From: Pseudomonadota bacterium
GTDB lineage: Bacteria; Babelota; Babeliae; Babelales; CAIQNR01
Direction of reading: 5' to 3'
NCBI GenBank assembly: GCA_027487215.1
Contig: JAIYDZ010000005.1
Coordinates: 99,093-163,092 of the forward strand
Length of the DNA: 64,000 nucleotides
The position numbers and the translations under genes are program-made. Numbering within the stretch: the first letter of the stretch is position 1; each line of letters opens with the position of its first letter. Positions 11,142 to 21,154 of this stretch are shown piece after piece. Below the pieces are notes generated by a model. That model did no database searches. It saw only the letters and a list, made by a program, of their open reading frames with translations, and was not told where the DNA came from.

Positions 11142-13490
11142 TTAGACTGCTACAAGAGGAAGTAGTACTTGATCAAGAACTTCCTTAGCATTCTCTGCCC
11201 AGATCACATTAATGCCGTCGGTAATGTCAGCCTGGTCGGCAACGTCATTTTTGTTCTGATAGGGAAGAATAACTGTCTCAATATGATTTCGTTTTGCTGC
11301 AAGGATCTTTTCTTTCACTCCGCCGATAGGCATAATTCTACCGCGTAAGTTGATTTCACCAGTCATTGCAAATTTTGCATTAATAGGACGATCGGTTAAC
11401 GCTGAAAGAATTGAAGAAAGAAGGGTGATTCCGCCAGAAGGACCATCTTTTGGTACTGCGCCTGCAGGAATATGAATATGCATATCAAACTCAGTAAATC
11501 GCGTTGGTAAAATACCAAACTCTGAAGCGTGTGCTTTTGCATAACTGAGGGCTGCTGATGCAGATTCTTTCATAACATCGCCAAGTTGGCCTGTTAAGAT
11601 AGTTTTACCTTTTCCTGGCATCAAGATTGCTTCAACCTTCAACATTTCCCCACCAAACGGCGTCCATGCAAGGCCGTTAGTAATACCGATCTGATTTTCT
11701 GTGCTATTGTCATAATCAATGATCTGTTTTGGTCCAAGGTGCTTTTCAAGGTTTTCTGACATAAACACAAGAGATTCTTTTTTCTCAACAAGAGCGCGTG
11801 CAGCTTTTGAACAAAGTTTTCTAATAACGCGTTCAAGGTTTCTTACACCAGCTTCACGAGTATAACATTCAATAAGATCAAGAAGTACTGCATCACTAAA
11901 TACAATACCTTTTCCTTCAAGGCCTGTTTCTGAGATTGCGCGTCGTACGAGGTGTTGTTTTGCAATATTGAGTTTTTCTGCAGTGGTATAGCCAGAAAGC
12001 TGAATGATATCCATACGATCACGAAGTGGTTCAGAGACAGCACTTAAATCGTTAGCGGTAGCGATAAAGATTGCTTTTGAAAGATCAAAAGGAACCCCTA
12101 AATAGTTGTCGTGAAATGTTTTGTTTTGTTGCGGATCAAGAACTTCAAGCATTGCTGCTGAAGGATCGCCTCTAAAGTCGGCACCGATTTTATCAATTTC
12201 ATCGATGATAATGATTGGATTTTTACTTCCTGCTTTTCTAATACCTTGGATAACTCTTCCTGGCATTGACCCAACGTAGGTTCTGCGATGTCCACGGATT
12301 TCAGCTTCATCTTTTAGTCCACCGACTGAAATACGAAACACTTCGCGCCCAAGTGCACGCCCAATTGATTTGCCAAGAGATGTTTTTCCAAGCCCTGGAG
12401 CACCCGCAAAACATAAGATTGGAGCATAGCCATCAGCTTTTAAATTTCTTACAGAGATAAAATCTAGAATACGTTCTTTAACTTCTTTAAGACCGAAATG
12501 GTCTTCATCAAGCACCTGCATTGCATGTGAAAGATCAAGATTGTCAGCGGTCTCTTTGTTCCATGGAAGTGCAAGCATTGTTTCAATGTAGTTTCTTGTC
12601 ACAGTTGCTTCCACTGAGTCAGGTGAAGTTTTTTCAAGACGGTTAATCTGACGAACGACTTCTTCACGAACTTCATCTTCAAGGTGAAGTTCTGTCAGTT
12701 TAAGACGCATTTGATCGATATCTTCGCCGTCATCTTCGCCAAGTTCTTGTTTAATAGCTTTAAGTTGCTCACGCAAATAAAACTCTTTTTGTGCTTTGTT
12801 CATGGAGTCGCGTGCACGGTTTCTGATTCGTTCTTGTGTCTCTGCAACTTCAACTTCTTTATTAAGTTGTCCTAAAATTCCTTCTAAAAACTCAGCTTGA
12901 TCTTTTGTTTCAAGCAGCGCTTGTGCATCTTCAACGTTTAAATTGAGATGTGAAAGAATAAAGTCTGCAATTTTTACTGGATCATTCATTTTGCCCAAGA
13001 TGATATGAAAATCTGGACTAAATGATTGGTTAGATATACTGATTTTTTCAGCGATTTCTTTAATATTCTTAATGTAAGGAGTCAGTTCTTCTTGTGTGAT
13101 CATCTCATCAACGATGGTTTCAGTTGAAGCGTTCAAAATGTTTTCATCGGTGATGATATCAGTAACACGTGCACGAGCAATGCCTTGCACAAGAATCTTT
13201 ACTCCGCCTTCTGGAATCTTGATGAGTCGCATAATTGAAGAAACAGTACCAACTTCATAGAGATCTTTGGTACCGATTGCGCCCTGGGCATTATCGATTT
13301 TCTTTTTAGCAGCGAGTAACAGAACTTTTTTTGAACCATTTAAACTTTGGTTTATCCCATTGATGATGCGCTCATCAAGCACCAGAAGAGGTACTATCAT
13401 ATGGGGGAAGACGACGACATCCATGGTTGGGATGACCGGCAATACTTCCGAAATAATACTGTTGTTTAACTCTTCATTTAGCGACTTCAT
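11142..13490 (-). CDS. lon: ATP-dependent protease La
   Basis: GAPGLGKTSLGKSIGRALGR, EIRGHRRTYVGSMPGR, PKDGPSGGITL catalytic Ser, LRGRIMPIGGVKEKILAAKR Lys. Confidence 0.98.
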   Translation of the reverse strand: MKSLNEELNNSIISEVLPVIPTMDVVVFPHMIVPLLVLDERIINGINQSLNGSKKVLLLAAKKKIDNAQGAIGTKDLYEVGTVSSIMRLIKIPEGGVKILVQGIARARVTDIITDENILNASTETIVDEMITQEELTPYIKNIKEIAEKISISNQSFSPDFHIILGKMNDPVKIADFILSHLNLNVEDAQALLETKDQAEFLEGILGQLNKEVEVAETQERIRNRARDSMNKAQKEFYLREQLKAIKQELGEDDGEDIDQMRLKLTELHLEDEVREEVVRQINRLEKTSPDSVEATVTRNYIETMLALPWNKETADNLDLSHAMQVLDEDHFGLKEVKERILDFISVRNLKADGYAPILCFAGAPGLGKTSLGKSIGRALGREVFRISVGGLKDEAEIRGHRRTYVGSMPGRVIQGIRKAGSKNPIIIIDEIDKIGADFRGDPSAAMLEVLDPQQNKTFHDNYLGVPFDLSKAIFIATANDLSAVSEPLRDRMDIIQLSGYTTAEKLNIAKQHLVRRAISETGLEGKGIVFSDAVLLDLIECYTREAGVRNLERVIRKLCSKAARALVEKKESLVFMSENLEKHLGPKQIIDYDNSTENQIGITNGLAWTPFGGEMLKVEAILMPGKGKTILTGQLGDVMKESASAALSYAKAHASEFGILPTRFTEFDMHIHIPAGAVPKDGPSGGITLLSSILSALTDRPINAKFAMTGEINLRGRIMPIGGVKEKILAAKRNHIETVILPYQNKNDVADQADITDGINVIWAENAKEVLDQVLLPLVAV

Positions 13491-13666
13491 GAGACGCTCC
13501 CCCTGTATAAGCTTCTATCACATGATCTTTAGTTAGTGTAGAAGAGGAACCTCTTACAAAACAATACTTTGGGTGGCCTTCTTGCAAATATCGTTTGTAA
13601 TGGAATCGATAAGATGGTATTCATTAAGAATCTTTAAAAAAGTTTGTTCAAACTAAAAGGTGGTTT

Positions 13667-14344
13667 ATGGAAGGTTCTTTGCCTCTGCGTGTTGTACAGC
13701 TTACCAAAACATTCTCGGGTTCATCTGATTTTATCACGGTACTGCAGGGTATTGAGTACTCTTTTAGCCGCCAAAAAACCTATGCAATTACCGGCGCTTC
13801 AGGGAGTGGTAAATCGACTTTCATTCATATCCTGGGTGGTCTTGATCAGCCAACAACGGGCACTGTAATGTTGGGAAATGTTTCAGTATCATCTTTGACT
13901 GCTCAAGAACGTGCTTTAAAAATCGGACTGGTATTTCAATACCCCTATTTAATTAAAGAAATTTCTGTGCTTGAAAACATTATGATTACCGCTATTATTG
14001 CGGGCGATTCATGGAGCGATGCGCAACGCAAAGCTCTTGAGCTCTTAAAGAGAGTTGGTTTGGCTGCAATGGGTTCATGGGAAGTCGGAAGGCTTTCTGG
14101 AGGGCAAAAGCAGCGGGTAGCGCTTGCACGAGCACTTATTACCAAACCGGAATTTTTACTTGCAGATGAGTTGACAGGAAGTCTTGATCATGAAACGGGA
14201 CTTGAGGTTATGGAGTTGGTTCTTTCATGTGTAAAAGAATGGCAGATGGGACTTATTATCAGCACACACAATCCAGAAATTGCACGTATGATGCAACTGG
14301 TGTTTAGTTTGAAAGATGGTATCTTAATTGCCACCGAATCATAA
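13667..14344 (+). CDS. lolD: ABC transporter ATP-binding protein, LolD/MacB-like
   Basis: GASGSGKSTFIHILGGLDQPTTG, LSGGQKQRVALARAL, LLADELTGSLD. Confidence 0.85.
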   Translation: MEGSLPLRVVQLTKTFSGSSDFITVLQGIEYSFSRQKTYAITGASGSGKSTFIHILGGLDQPTTGTVMLGNVSVSSLTAQERALKIGLVFQYPYLIKEISVLENIMITAIIAGDSWSDAQRKALELLKRVGLAAMGSWEVGRLSGGQKQRVALARALITKPEFLLADELTGSLDHETGLEVMELVLSCVKEWQMGLIISTHNPEIARMMQLVFSLKDGILIATES

Positions 14345-14362
14345 TTTCTAAAAGGGGCACCC

Positions 14363-15931
14363 ATGGAAGAACACTCAGCTCGCAAAAAATCAATTTTGCT
14401 CAAAACGTTAGAAGTAGGAATTAATACCTTTGCAAGCAGAGTTCTTGGTCTTGCCCGTGAAATTTTTGTGATGCGTTTTTTAGGGATTGGAATTTTTGCT
14501 GACGCTTTTGCAACTGCGTTCATGCTTCCTAATTCATTACGAAAAATTTTTGCTGAAGGTGCTTTAACTGCGGCCTTTGTTCCTACCTTTTTAACGGTTG
14601 AAAAAAAAGAAGGTAAAGCTGCGGCTGATCGTTTAACCACTCTTTCATTTGTGGTGTTTGAATGTTTCTTGTTAGTGTTGTGTGCCCTTGTTATGTGGCA
14701 GGCTGAAGCGACTATTCGATTTATTACGCCCGGTTATTCGGCTCAGCAGGTTGCTGCAACAGTTCCCATGCTTCGTATCTTAATGCCTTTTATTTTCTTT
14801 ATTTCCACAAGCGCCTTACTTGGCGGAGCGCTCAATGCAGCGCATCATTTTTTTGTTCCTTCCTTTGCACCGGTTCTTTTAAATGTGGTTTTTATTGGTG
14901 CGGTTATGGCCTGCTTAACGTATGGATATGACGTTGAGTTTTTATGTTGGGCAATTTTAGGTTCCGGTGCGATTCAATGTTTAATGCATTTAGTGGTTTA
15001 CTGGCAGCTTGGTTTTGGGTTTGGTAAATGGGATGCCACTACGATCAAGTATTTTGTAAAAATTATTTCAAAATTCTTTCTCTGTTTTATTAGCATGAGT
15101 GTGATGGAGGTAGGGCTGTTTATTGATCAGCGATTTGCATCCTATCTTGCTGTCGGTTCAGTAACGCTTATTAAGTATGCAAATCGTTTTATGGGTATTC
15201 CTTTAGGCGTGTTTGCGTCAGCATTTTCAACGATTTTATTACCGCATTTTACGCGTGTAAAAATGGATAACCCTGAACGACTCAATATGTACCTCATGGA
15301 GTCAATAAAGCTTGTATTGTGGGTTACTATTCCCGCAACTTTTATTTTGTGCTTTTTATCAGAACAGGTTTTTCTTACCCTGTTTGCATCAATGTCTTCA
15401 AAGTTTCCTGCCGATCGTGTTCCTGAAGCAGGATGGATTTTGGTGGGATATATGTTTGGACTCTGTTGTTTTTCACTTAATAAAATCTTTTTAAGTCTTT
15501 ACTATGCCTTTCATGACACGCGCATTCCGATGTTCATTTCAGTTATTTCAACGTTGGCTAATATTGCAGGTAATTATTACTTTGTTGATATGTGGGGAGC
15601 GTATGGTCTTGCAGTAGCAACCTCATTGTCAGGTCTTATTCAAACAATTTTGAGTTTATACTTTTTACGTACTCATCATTCTTTTTCTATCGATTACCGT
15701 GAAATAGGCAGATTTGTAGCTCTGTATATCTTACAAGTTACAGCGGTGCTCATTCCACTTTGGGCGTTGTATGAAAGAATTTTTTGTGAAATACAACAAA
15801 CATCATACAATGCAGTGTTTACCCAGCAGATCTGGTTTTGGGCATGGGCAGGGCCCTTATTGTTAATAGCGTATGGGCTGTTGTATTTAATGCGCAATCG
15901 TGCTGGAACGAATATGTACTTCTTAAATTAA
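14363..15931 (+). CDS. murJ: lipid II flippase
   Basis: FASRVLGLAREIFVMRFLGIGIFADAF...FAEGALTAAFVPTF, multi-spanning hydrophobic, MviN family pattern. Confidence 0.93.
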   Translation: MEEHSARKKSILLKTLEVGINTFASRVLGLAREIFVMRFLGIGIFADAFATAFMLPNSLRKIFAEGALTAAFVPTFLTVEKKEGKAAADRLTTLSFVVFECFLLVLCALVMWQAEATIRFITPGYSAQQVAATVPMLRILMPFIFFISTSALLGGALNAAHHFFVPSFAPVLLNVVFIGAVMACLTYGYDVEFLCWAILGSGAIQCLMHLVVYWQLGFGFGKWDATTIKYFVKIISKFFLCFISMSVMEVGLFIDQRFASYLAVGSVTLIKYANRFMGIPLGVFASAFSTILLPHFTRVKMDNPERLNMYLMESIKLVLWVTIPATFILCFLSEQVFLTLFASMSSKFPADRVPEAGWILVGYMFGLCCFSLNKIFLSLYYAFHDTRIPMFISVISTLANIAGNYYFVDMWGAYGLAVATSLSGLIQTILSLYFLRTHHSFSIDYREIGRFVALYILQVTAVLIPLWALYERIFCEIQQTSYNAVFTQQIWFWAWAGPLLLIAYGLLYLMRNRAGTNMYFLN

Positions 15932-16311
15932 CTTTCTTGGGTAGTTGAAGTTTCTTCTGACTCGCCATCAGTTTTACAATAATAAAAACATCCTACAAGT
16001 GTTGCAGCCCCGCATGCAAAGGTGCTTAGCACTCCACATGTTTTGCGCACTGCTTCAGATTTGATGCATCCAGCGGCAGTAACACAACTTGCAAGTACTG
16101 AAAAAGAACACATCCCGCTATCGCATTTTATGCAGTTTTCATCGTTACAAAAAACATTACAGCAAGGATTGTTTTCAAATGAAAATGTACGGCATTGGAT
16201 TGATGATGCAGTGGCAATAAGCGGGACTGATTCTAATACACCACAATTTATAATTTTTGAGGTTAAAAAGAGCGTAATTAATATTAAAGAGCGTGTCATA
16301 TAATAACTCAT
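15928..16311 (-). CDS. small Cys-rich secreted/membrane protein (cluster family)
   Basis: signal peptide plus VPLIATASSIQCRTFSFENNPCC and Cys-containing C-terminal hydrophobic segment. Confidence 0.6.
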   Translation of the reverse strand: MSYYMTRSLILITLFLTSKIINCGVLESVPLIATASSIQCRTFSFENNPCCNVFCNDENCIKCDSGMCSFSVLASCVTAAGCIKSEAVRKTCGVLSTFACGAATLVGCFYYCKTDGESEETSTTQES

Positions 16312-16440
16312 ATTTTTAAAATTAAATGACTTAAAGACTAACGTGAACAGCTATTGTTCATGTAAATTCACAATAGTTTTTTATGATCGTGACTATGTTA
16401 CTTATTTTTAATTTTAAGCGCAAGGTGATTTTTAAAGTAC

Positions 16441-16760
16441 TTATTGTTCTAGATCTTTTCCGGTACATATTTTTGTGAACCATGAAATTAACCCAATTTT
16501 GCATATATCCAAACAGTCTACTCTGCGGTTTGTTCTATCCCAGTAACATCTATTTTGACCCTCAGAATCAATTGCAACAATGTCTGCATCATCACCAAAC
16601 TCTTGTGCTTTTTTGCAGTGTTTATAACACAAAGATTGTAGCAAGATTCACAAGCCATCTTTGGGTGAGGTGTAATGAGTGGAAATTCTTCTTGTTTGTT
16701 TTGACCTGTTGCTTGAATTGTTGCATACAAAAGACACATAACAAGAGCGTTATACTTCAT
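16441..16760 (-). pseudogene. Cys-rich secreted family member with apparent frameshift
   Basis: MKYNALVMCLLYATIQATGQNKQEEFPLITPHPKMACESC in one frame continues as LCYKHCKKAQEFGDDADIVAIDSEGQNRCYWDR... in the next. Confidence 0.55.
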
Positions 16761-16870
16761 ACATACCTTTTTTTGGTGTGGAATCAACTCACGCCAGTGT
16801 AGACGTTTATAGACTTCTTTCAAGAAGAGGGCATCTGTTTTTGAGTGACTCGTGTGTGGGGTCTTTTTTT

Positions 16871-17395
16871 TCAGCTTTTGCATGAATGGTGTACAAGATC
16901 AACAACACATGCTCCAAGTGTTACTGCGGAATGGAATATCGATGCTACCGATCCGACAAGAACAGCGGTGCAGGGATAATAATAGTTCTTAGTTTTCTCA
17001 AATGTTTGTTGGTTGCAACAGTTAAAATCACACAAGGCACATTGATGTTCAAGAGTACACAGAACTTCTTGCGCCTGCGTCGTGACAGGAAAGTGCTTAC
17101 CAAACTGTCCATTTCTAGAACAACATTTAGGAAAACATCGAGGAAAATCTTCATGAGTTGTTTTATTTTGAGCATCTTTTGGTTGGTACATAAGGAGTTG
17201 GTCATCATCTTGGTCTACGGTTTGATTTTGGGGAAAATGCTGGGAGAATTCTGGACCTTCAAGGTGTAATGATGCAAGAAAATCTTCGTCTTGCTCATTA
17301 AATTCTTGATTGTAATAGTGTGCACGAACACAAAAAGGTTCGCTTGCATTGGCGATTGAAAGAGTGAGAAACAAGAGGGTGCAGGCACTTTTCAT
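16871..17395 (-). CDS. Cys-rich secreted protein (cluster family)
   Basis: signal peptide; HFPVTTQAQEVLCTLEHQC motif; C-terminal hydrophobic segment. Confidence 0.6.
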   Translation of the reverse strand: MKSACTLLFLTLSIANASEPFCVRAHYYNQEFNEQDEDFLASLHLEGPEFSQHFPQNQTVDQDDDQLLMYQPKDAQNKTTHEDFPRCFPKCCSRNGQFGKHFPVTTQAQEVLCTLEHQCALCDFNCCNQQTFEKTKNYYYPCTAVLVGSVASIFHSAVTLGACVVDLVHHSCKS

Positions 17396-17790
17396 GATGA
17401 TTCGGTTTCTTTTTTGGGATCTTTTATTTCAAGCACTTTTTCAGAAGATACTAAAAGATCAGCTGCTACGGCTACAAGAGTGGCCATGCAATTGAGTGGT
17501 AAGAGCGCACATGCAAAAACTGATCCACAAGGGCAGCAGTATGAACTGGAAAGAGGATGAGAATGAACATTTTTTTCACAGTGTAATTTCTGGTGTATGC
17601 AGCCATATTTAAGTCCACAGCATAGTGTGGTAACGCGAGTAGACAAAGGCCATTTATTGAGCGTTGGTTGGTTTATAAGGGCTGTGGTTACTGTTCTAGT
17701 TGAATCTGTAGTGGTAAGACTTGCCTGCATTAAAAAAGAATAATTTATAAATAACGTTAAAAAAATAAAAAAGATGCGTTGCTTAAACAT
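17392..17790 (-). CDS. Cys-rich secreted protein (cluster family)
   Basis: start trimmed to MFKQRIFFIFLTLFINYSFLMQA; KWPLSTRVTTLCCGLKYGC motif; C-terminal hydrophobic segment. Confidence 0.6.
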   Translation of the reverse strand: MFKQRIFFIFLTLFINYSFLMQASLTTTDSTRTVTTALINQPTLNKWPLSTRVTTLCCGLKYGCIHQKLHCEKNVHSHPLSSSYCCPCGSVFACALLPLNCMATLVAVAADLLVSSEKVLEIKDPKKETESS

Positions 17791-17806
17791 ACAGGTCCTT
17801 TTTAAA

Positions 17807-18301
17807 TTATGAATGCTCTTCTTCAAACTCACTGTTATCTGGCAGAGGAGAGTAGTGAATTATCTTCTCTTCCCTTTTTTTAACACATACCATACAACTT
17901 TCGACGGTGGTGCTGATACAACATCCGACAAAATAAAGAGCGACCGTTGTAACTGTTGCCGCAATTGAGCAGGAAAGGCATACAAGTCGAGTTTCTATTT
18001 TTCTATCTTCTTCATCTAATGAGCCCGAATAACCTTTATCAAGGGCTGGATCATCTTGACCTGTAATACAGCATTCTAAAACTGAACACATTCTTCTATT
18101 AAAACGGGTAGTAATTGGATAGTTCTGTGAAACATCACTGGTGTCGTCATAGCAGGTTTTTGGAAGACATAATGAACCATGTTGTCGTGGCTCTTTGTCA
18201 TAAACATATGAAATGTTTTGTGGCGATTGTTCATCAAGGGCCATGCTTGCAAAGCAAGAGGGGGTGAACGTAATCAAAAAAAAATAATAATAATGTTTCA
18301 T
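17807..18301 (-). CDS. Cys-rich secreted protein (cluster family)
   Basis: signal peptide; NYPITTRFNRRMCSVLECC motif; C-terminal hydrophobic Cys-rich segment. Confidence 0.6.
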   Translation of the reverse strand: MKHYYYFFLITFTPSCFASMALDEQSPQNISYVYDKEPRQHGSLCLPKTCYDDTSDVSQNYPITTRFNRRMCSVLECCITGQDDPALDKGYSGSLDEEDRKIETRLVCLSCSIAATVTTVALYFVGCCISTTVESCMVCVKKREEKIIHYSPLPDNSEFEEEHS

Positions 18302-18323
18302 AATTTTTCTATGAGAGAGTGTG

Positions 18324-18575
18324 TTATTTTTTGTTCATGCAGCAATACAAACAACAGAGAAACCGGCATCGTTTATTTTTTAGAACTTCTTGTTTTTCAA
18401 GTTCTGCAATTTTTTCAAATTCTTCTCCCATATTTTGATTGAAGAGTGCAAAATCTCTTGGATATTTAATCTCTTCTTGGCGTGCTTGAGGTAGTTGAGA
18501 AAAATTTGATGGCAGTTCAAATGTGCCGTGTAATGATGCGGTGATGCACAGAAACAATAAGATTAATTTAATCAT
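18324..18575 (-). CDS. small secreted protein with Cys-rich C-terminus
   Basis: MIKLILLFLCITASLHG signal peptide; ends CRFLCCLYCCMNKK. Confidence 0.5.
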   Translation of the reverse strand: MIKLILLFLCITASLHGTFELPSNFSQLPQARQEEIKYPRDFALFNQNMGEEFEKIAELEKQEVLKNKRCRFLCCLYCCMNKK

Positions 18576-18803
18576 TGTTAATTCCTTTCCCTTTAGCTTT
18601 TGTAAAGCTTTTTGAGTATGCAAATATGTATAAAAAAAAGTAAAGAAGGTTTGAGTTATTTAAATGATTAGAGATAGCCGGCCTTTTTTTTCAGGTCAAA
18701 AAGTTTTTGAACAGATTAATGTTTTATGTAAAAGTTAAAAATAGTAAATGAGTTATAAAGACTCAAATACAAGAGAACGCACTAATCTTTATTAGAGAAT
18801 CGT

Positions 18804-19369
18804 TTAAAGAAGTGGCTCTCTTTCGGGTTTTCTATTTTTATATATGTTGCAAGGTAGTAATGCTATATCCCCAACTGCTGCAAAAGCAGAAAGCGCAACA
18901 CCAACTGTCGCAATAACTGCGCCTATAGGAATGGTAAGAATACAGCATTTTTTGTTGCTTCTTCATTGTACGACCACTCTTGACCGGACTGACAACAGCA
19001 GCAACAACTTGTTATTTCGCAGAATGCGCTACTTGTGTGAGTAGAAAAAGGACAATACCGGGAGGTGAAGCTTTTGGGGTCATAACATGAGGAAGGCACG
19101 CAGCACGCTCTTTCATTAAGAAAATATCCTGGTTTTGGATATGAATCATTTTGGCTTGGTTGGCTAGAAATAACTCTATTTTTAGCTGACGAGCAAGCAA
19201 GAGGCGTTTTTGTTGCTTGTTGAGTGTGATTCGTACTCATTGCTTCTTGGTAAGAAGGGGGTGGTATCTGGTAATAATTAGATGGACTTGAAGTTGGTAA
19301 GCTCCGACCACTTTGAATATTTTTGGTTAAGAACGTTAAAAAGAGTGCTAAAATCAGGTGACGCTTCAT
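18804..19369 (-). pseudogene. Cys-rich secreted family member, frame changes at an A6 run
   Basis: YCPFSTHTSSAFCEITSCC in the ORF 18923..19369; hydrophobic tail KCCILTIPIGAVIATVGVALSAFAAVGDIALLPC lies in another frame past the homopolymer at 18948-18953. Confidence 0.55.
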
Positions 19370-19531
19370 TTCTATTCCTTTTTATCTCTTAATTTATTTT
19401 TAAATTAAAATAATTTTTAGTTTTTAAGCTTAAATGAAAAATCACTAAACAAAAGCTCTTTTTTTAAAAGATATAAAAAAAGAGGACCGATTAAGATCCT
19501 CTTAATTTTGTAAAACTTATAAGATTTTATC

Positions 19532-19789
19532 TTACTTACAGAACATGCTCCAGCATGCAGCAAGACAAGATGTTTCTGTTTTTTCTCTTTCAGCTTGTGA
19601 ACCCATAGAAATTTTATCTTGAGAGGGCTGTTGAGAGATTGGGGTCTGAGCTTTTAAAATTTTACTTACTTTTTCCTGAGAGGTAGTGCGGGACAATGAA
19701 CAACGAATTTCACCTTCTTTATCAGATCCGTTAACGATAAATACAGAATTTAAGCTCAAAAGCGCGATCAACAATAATTTTGAATTCAT
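19532..19789 (-). CDS. small secreted protein
   Basis: MNSKLLLIALLSLNSVFIVNGSD signal peptide; C-terminal SCLAACWSMFCK. Confidence 0.45.
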   Translation of the reverse strand: MNSKLLLIALLSLNSVFIVNGSDKEGEIRCSLSRTTSQEKVSKILKAQTPISQQPSQDKISMGSQAEREKTETSCLAACWSMFCK

Positions 19790-20067
19790 AGTATAACTTT
19801 CCATTTATTAAAGAATAATGTCTACATTACTGCTTAGAATAGCAGCTCTAGCAGGATCGATCAAATGGGTAAAGAGCGGAAATGTTTTTTGAGCTTGAAG
19901 TTGTTTGTATTACCTTTAAAAAAAGACCTAAAGTTTGTGTAGGGTTAATGAACGATAAAACATTATTAAAGGAGCCATTGGACGCGCTCATAACTTTCGA
20001 TTGAGAGAATAGGCAAAAGAGGTGTAAATTATAGATATTGAAAAAAATATTAATGAGGAATTAAATC

Positions 20068-21135
20068 TTGTACAACCTGTTTGCTCATTTTAAAACGCGT
20101 CTATTTTTTCTGTTGTTTCTTTTTTCAAGCTTATGCGCACGGCAGATTGATACATTTTATGGACCTTTTGAAGTCAATGAACCAGTTCTTTTAGAACTTA
20201 TTGATCATCCCATTTTTCAAAGACTGAAAAATATTCATCAATACGGTGTTGCTTATTACACAACTCATACAGAGGAATATAATCGCTATGATCATTCGCT
20301 AGGGGTTTTTGCACTTTTAAGAGAGCATAATGCTTCTTTAGAGGAACAGATTGCCGGACTTTTGCATGATGTTTCTCATACGGCTTTTTCGCATGTAGGA
20401 GATTGGGTTTTTGGTAAAGAAAACCAAGATAAAGACTATCAAAATGATATTCATATTGTTTTTTTGAAAGAAAGTGGTTTGGCAGATATTTTGGAGAAAT
20501 TTAATTTTGCTGCAGATCGCATGCTGCCTTCAGAAGAGTTTTTTACTGCTCTTGAAAATTCATTGCCTAATCTGTGTGCAGACCGGATTGATTATAATAT
20601 CCAAGGGGCCTATTACCAAGGGTTTATAACTCATGATGAAGCGGTATCAATTTTTAAAGATCTTACTTTTAAAGATAATCGATGGGCCAGCACTAATCCG
20701 GAATTGATGAAAAAATTAACACGCTTTTCTCTTTTTATGACTCAAGGATGTTGGGGAAGCGCCACAAATTATGTAACATCTCGATGGTTAGCAGATGCTA
20801 TTTTAAGAGCAATTGAGTTGGGATCTCTTTCTCATAAAGATTTTCATTATGGAACAGATCAAGAAATTTGGGAGAAATTAATTTCACACTCAGATCAAAT
20901 TATTCAAAAGAAAATGGACATGGTTCTTAACTCACAAAATTATTTTTACGACGTTGATACTTCTGAGCAAGCTGATTACTGTGTAAAAAGTAAATTTCGT
21001 GGAATTGATCCATGGATTTTTTCAGGATCAGAGTGTGTACGCCTTACTCAGATGGATACTGTTCTTGCGCAAGAATATCAGAAGGTAAAAGAGGTAATGG
21101 CAAAAGGATGGCTCATTAAAATTCTCTCTGATTAG
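20068..21135 (+). CDS. HD-domain phosphohydrolase (SAMHD1/dGTPase-like) with signal peptide
   Basis: YDHSLGVFALL, IAGLLHDVSHTAFSHVGDWVF, LCADRIDYNIQG; hydrophobic N-terminus LFFLLFLFSSLCARQ; TTG start. Confidence 0.85.
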   Translation: MYNLFAHFKTRLFFLLFLFSSLCARQIDTFYGPFEVNEPVLLELIDHPIFQRLKNIHQYGVAYYTTHTEEYNRYDHSLGVFALLREHNASLEEQIAGLLHDVSHTAFSHVGDWVFGKENQDKDYQNDIHIVFLKESGLADILEKFNFAADRMLPSEEFFTALENSLPNLCADRIDYNIQGAYYQGFITHDEAVSIFKDLTFKDNRWASTNPELMKKLTRFSLFMTQGCWGSATNYVTSRWLADAILRAIELGSLSHKDFHYGTDQEIWEKLISHSDQIIQKKMDMVLNSQNYFYDVDTSEQADYCVKSKFRGIDPWIFSGSECVRLTQMDTVLAQEYQKVKEVMAKGWLIKILSD

Positions 21136-21154
21136 ATCACTATACTCAGAGTTA

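Noticed and set aside
14188-14640. 150-aa minus ORF antisense to lolD/murJ
   Set aside because: Overlaps two well-supported genes; no signal or motif.
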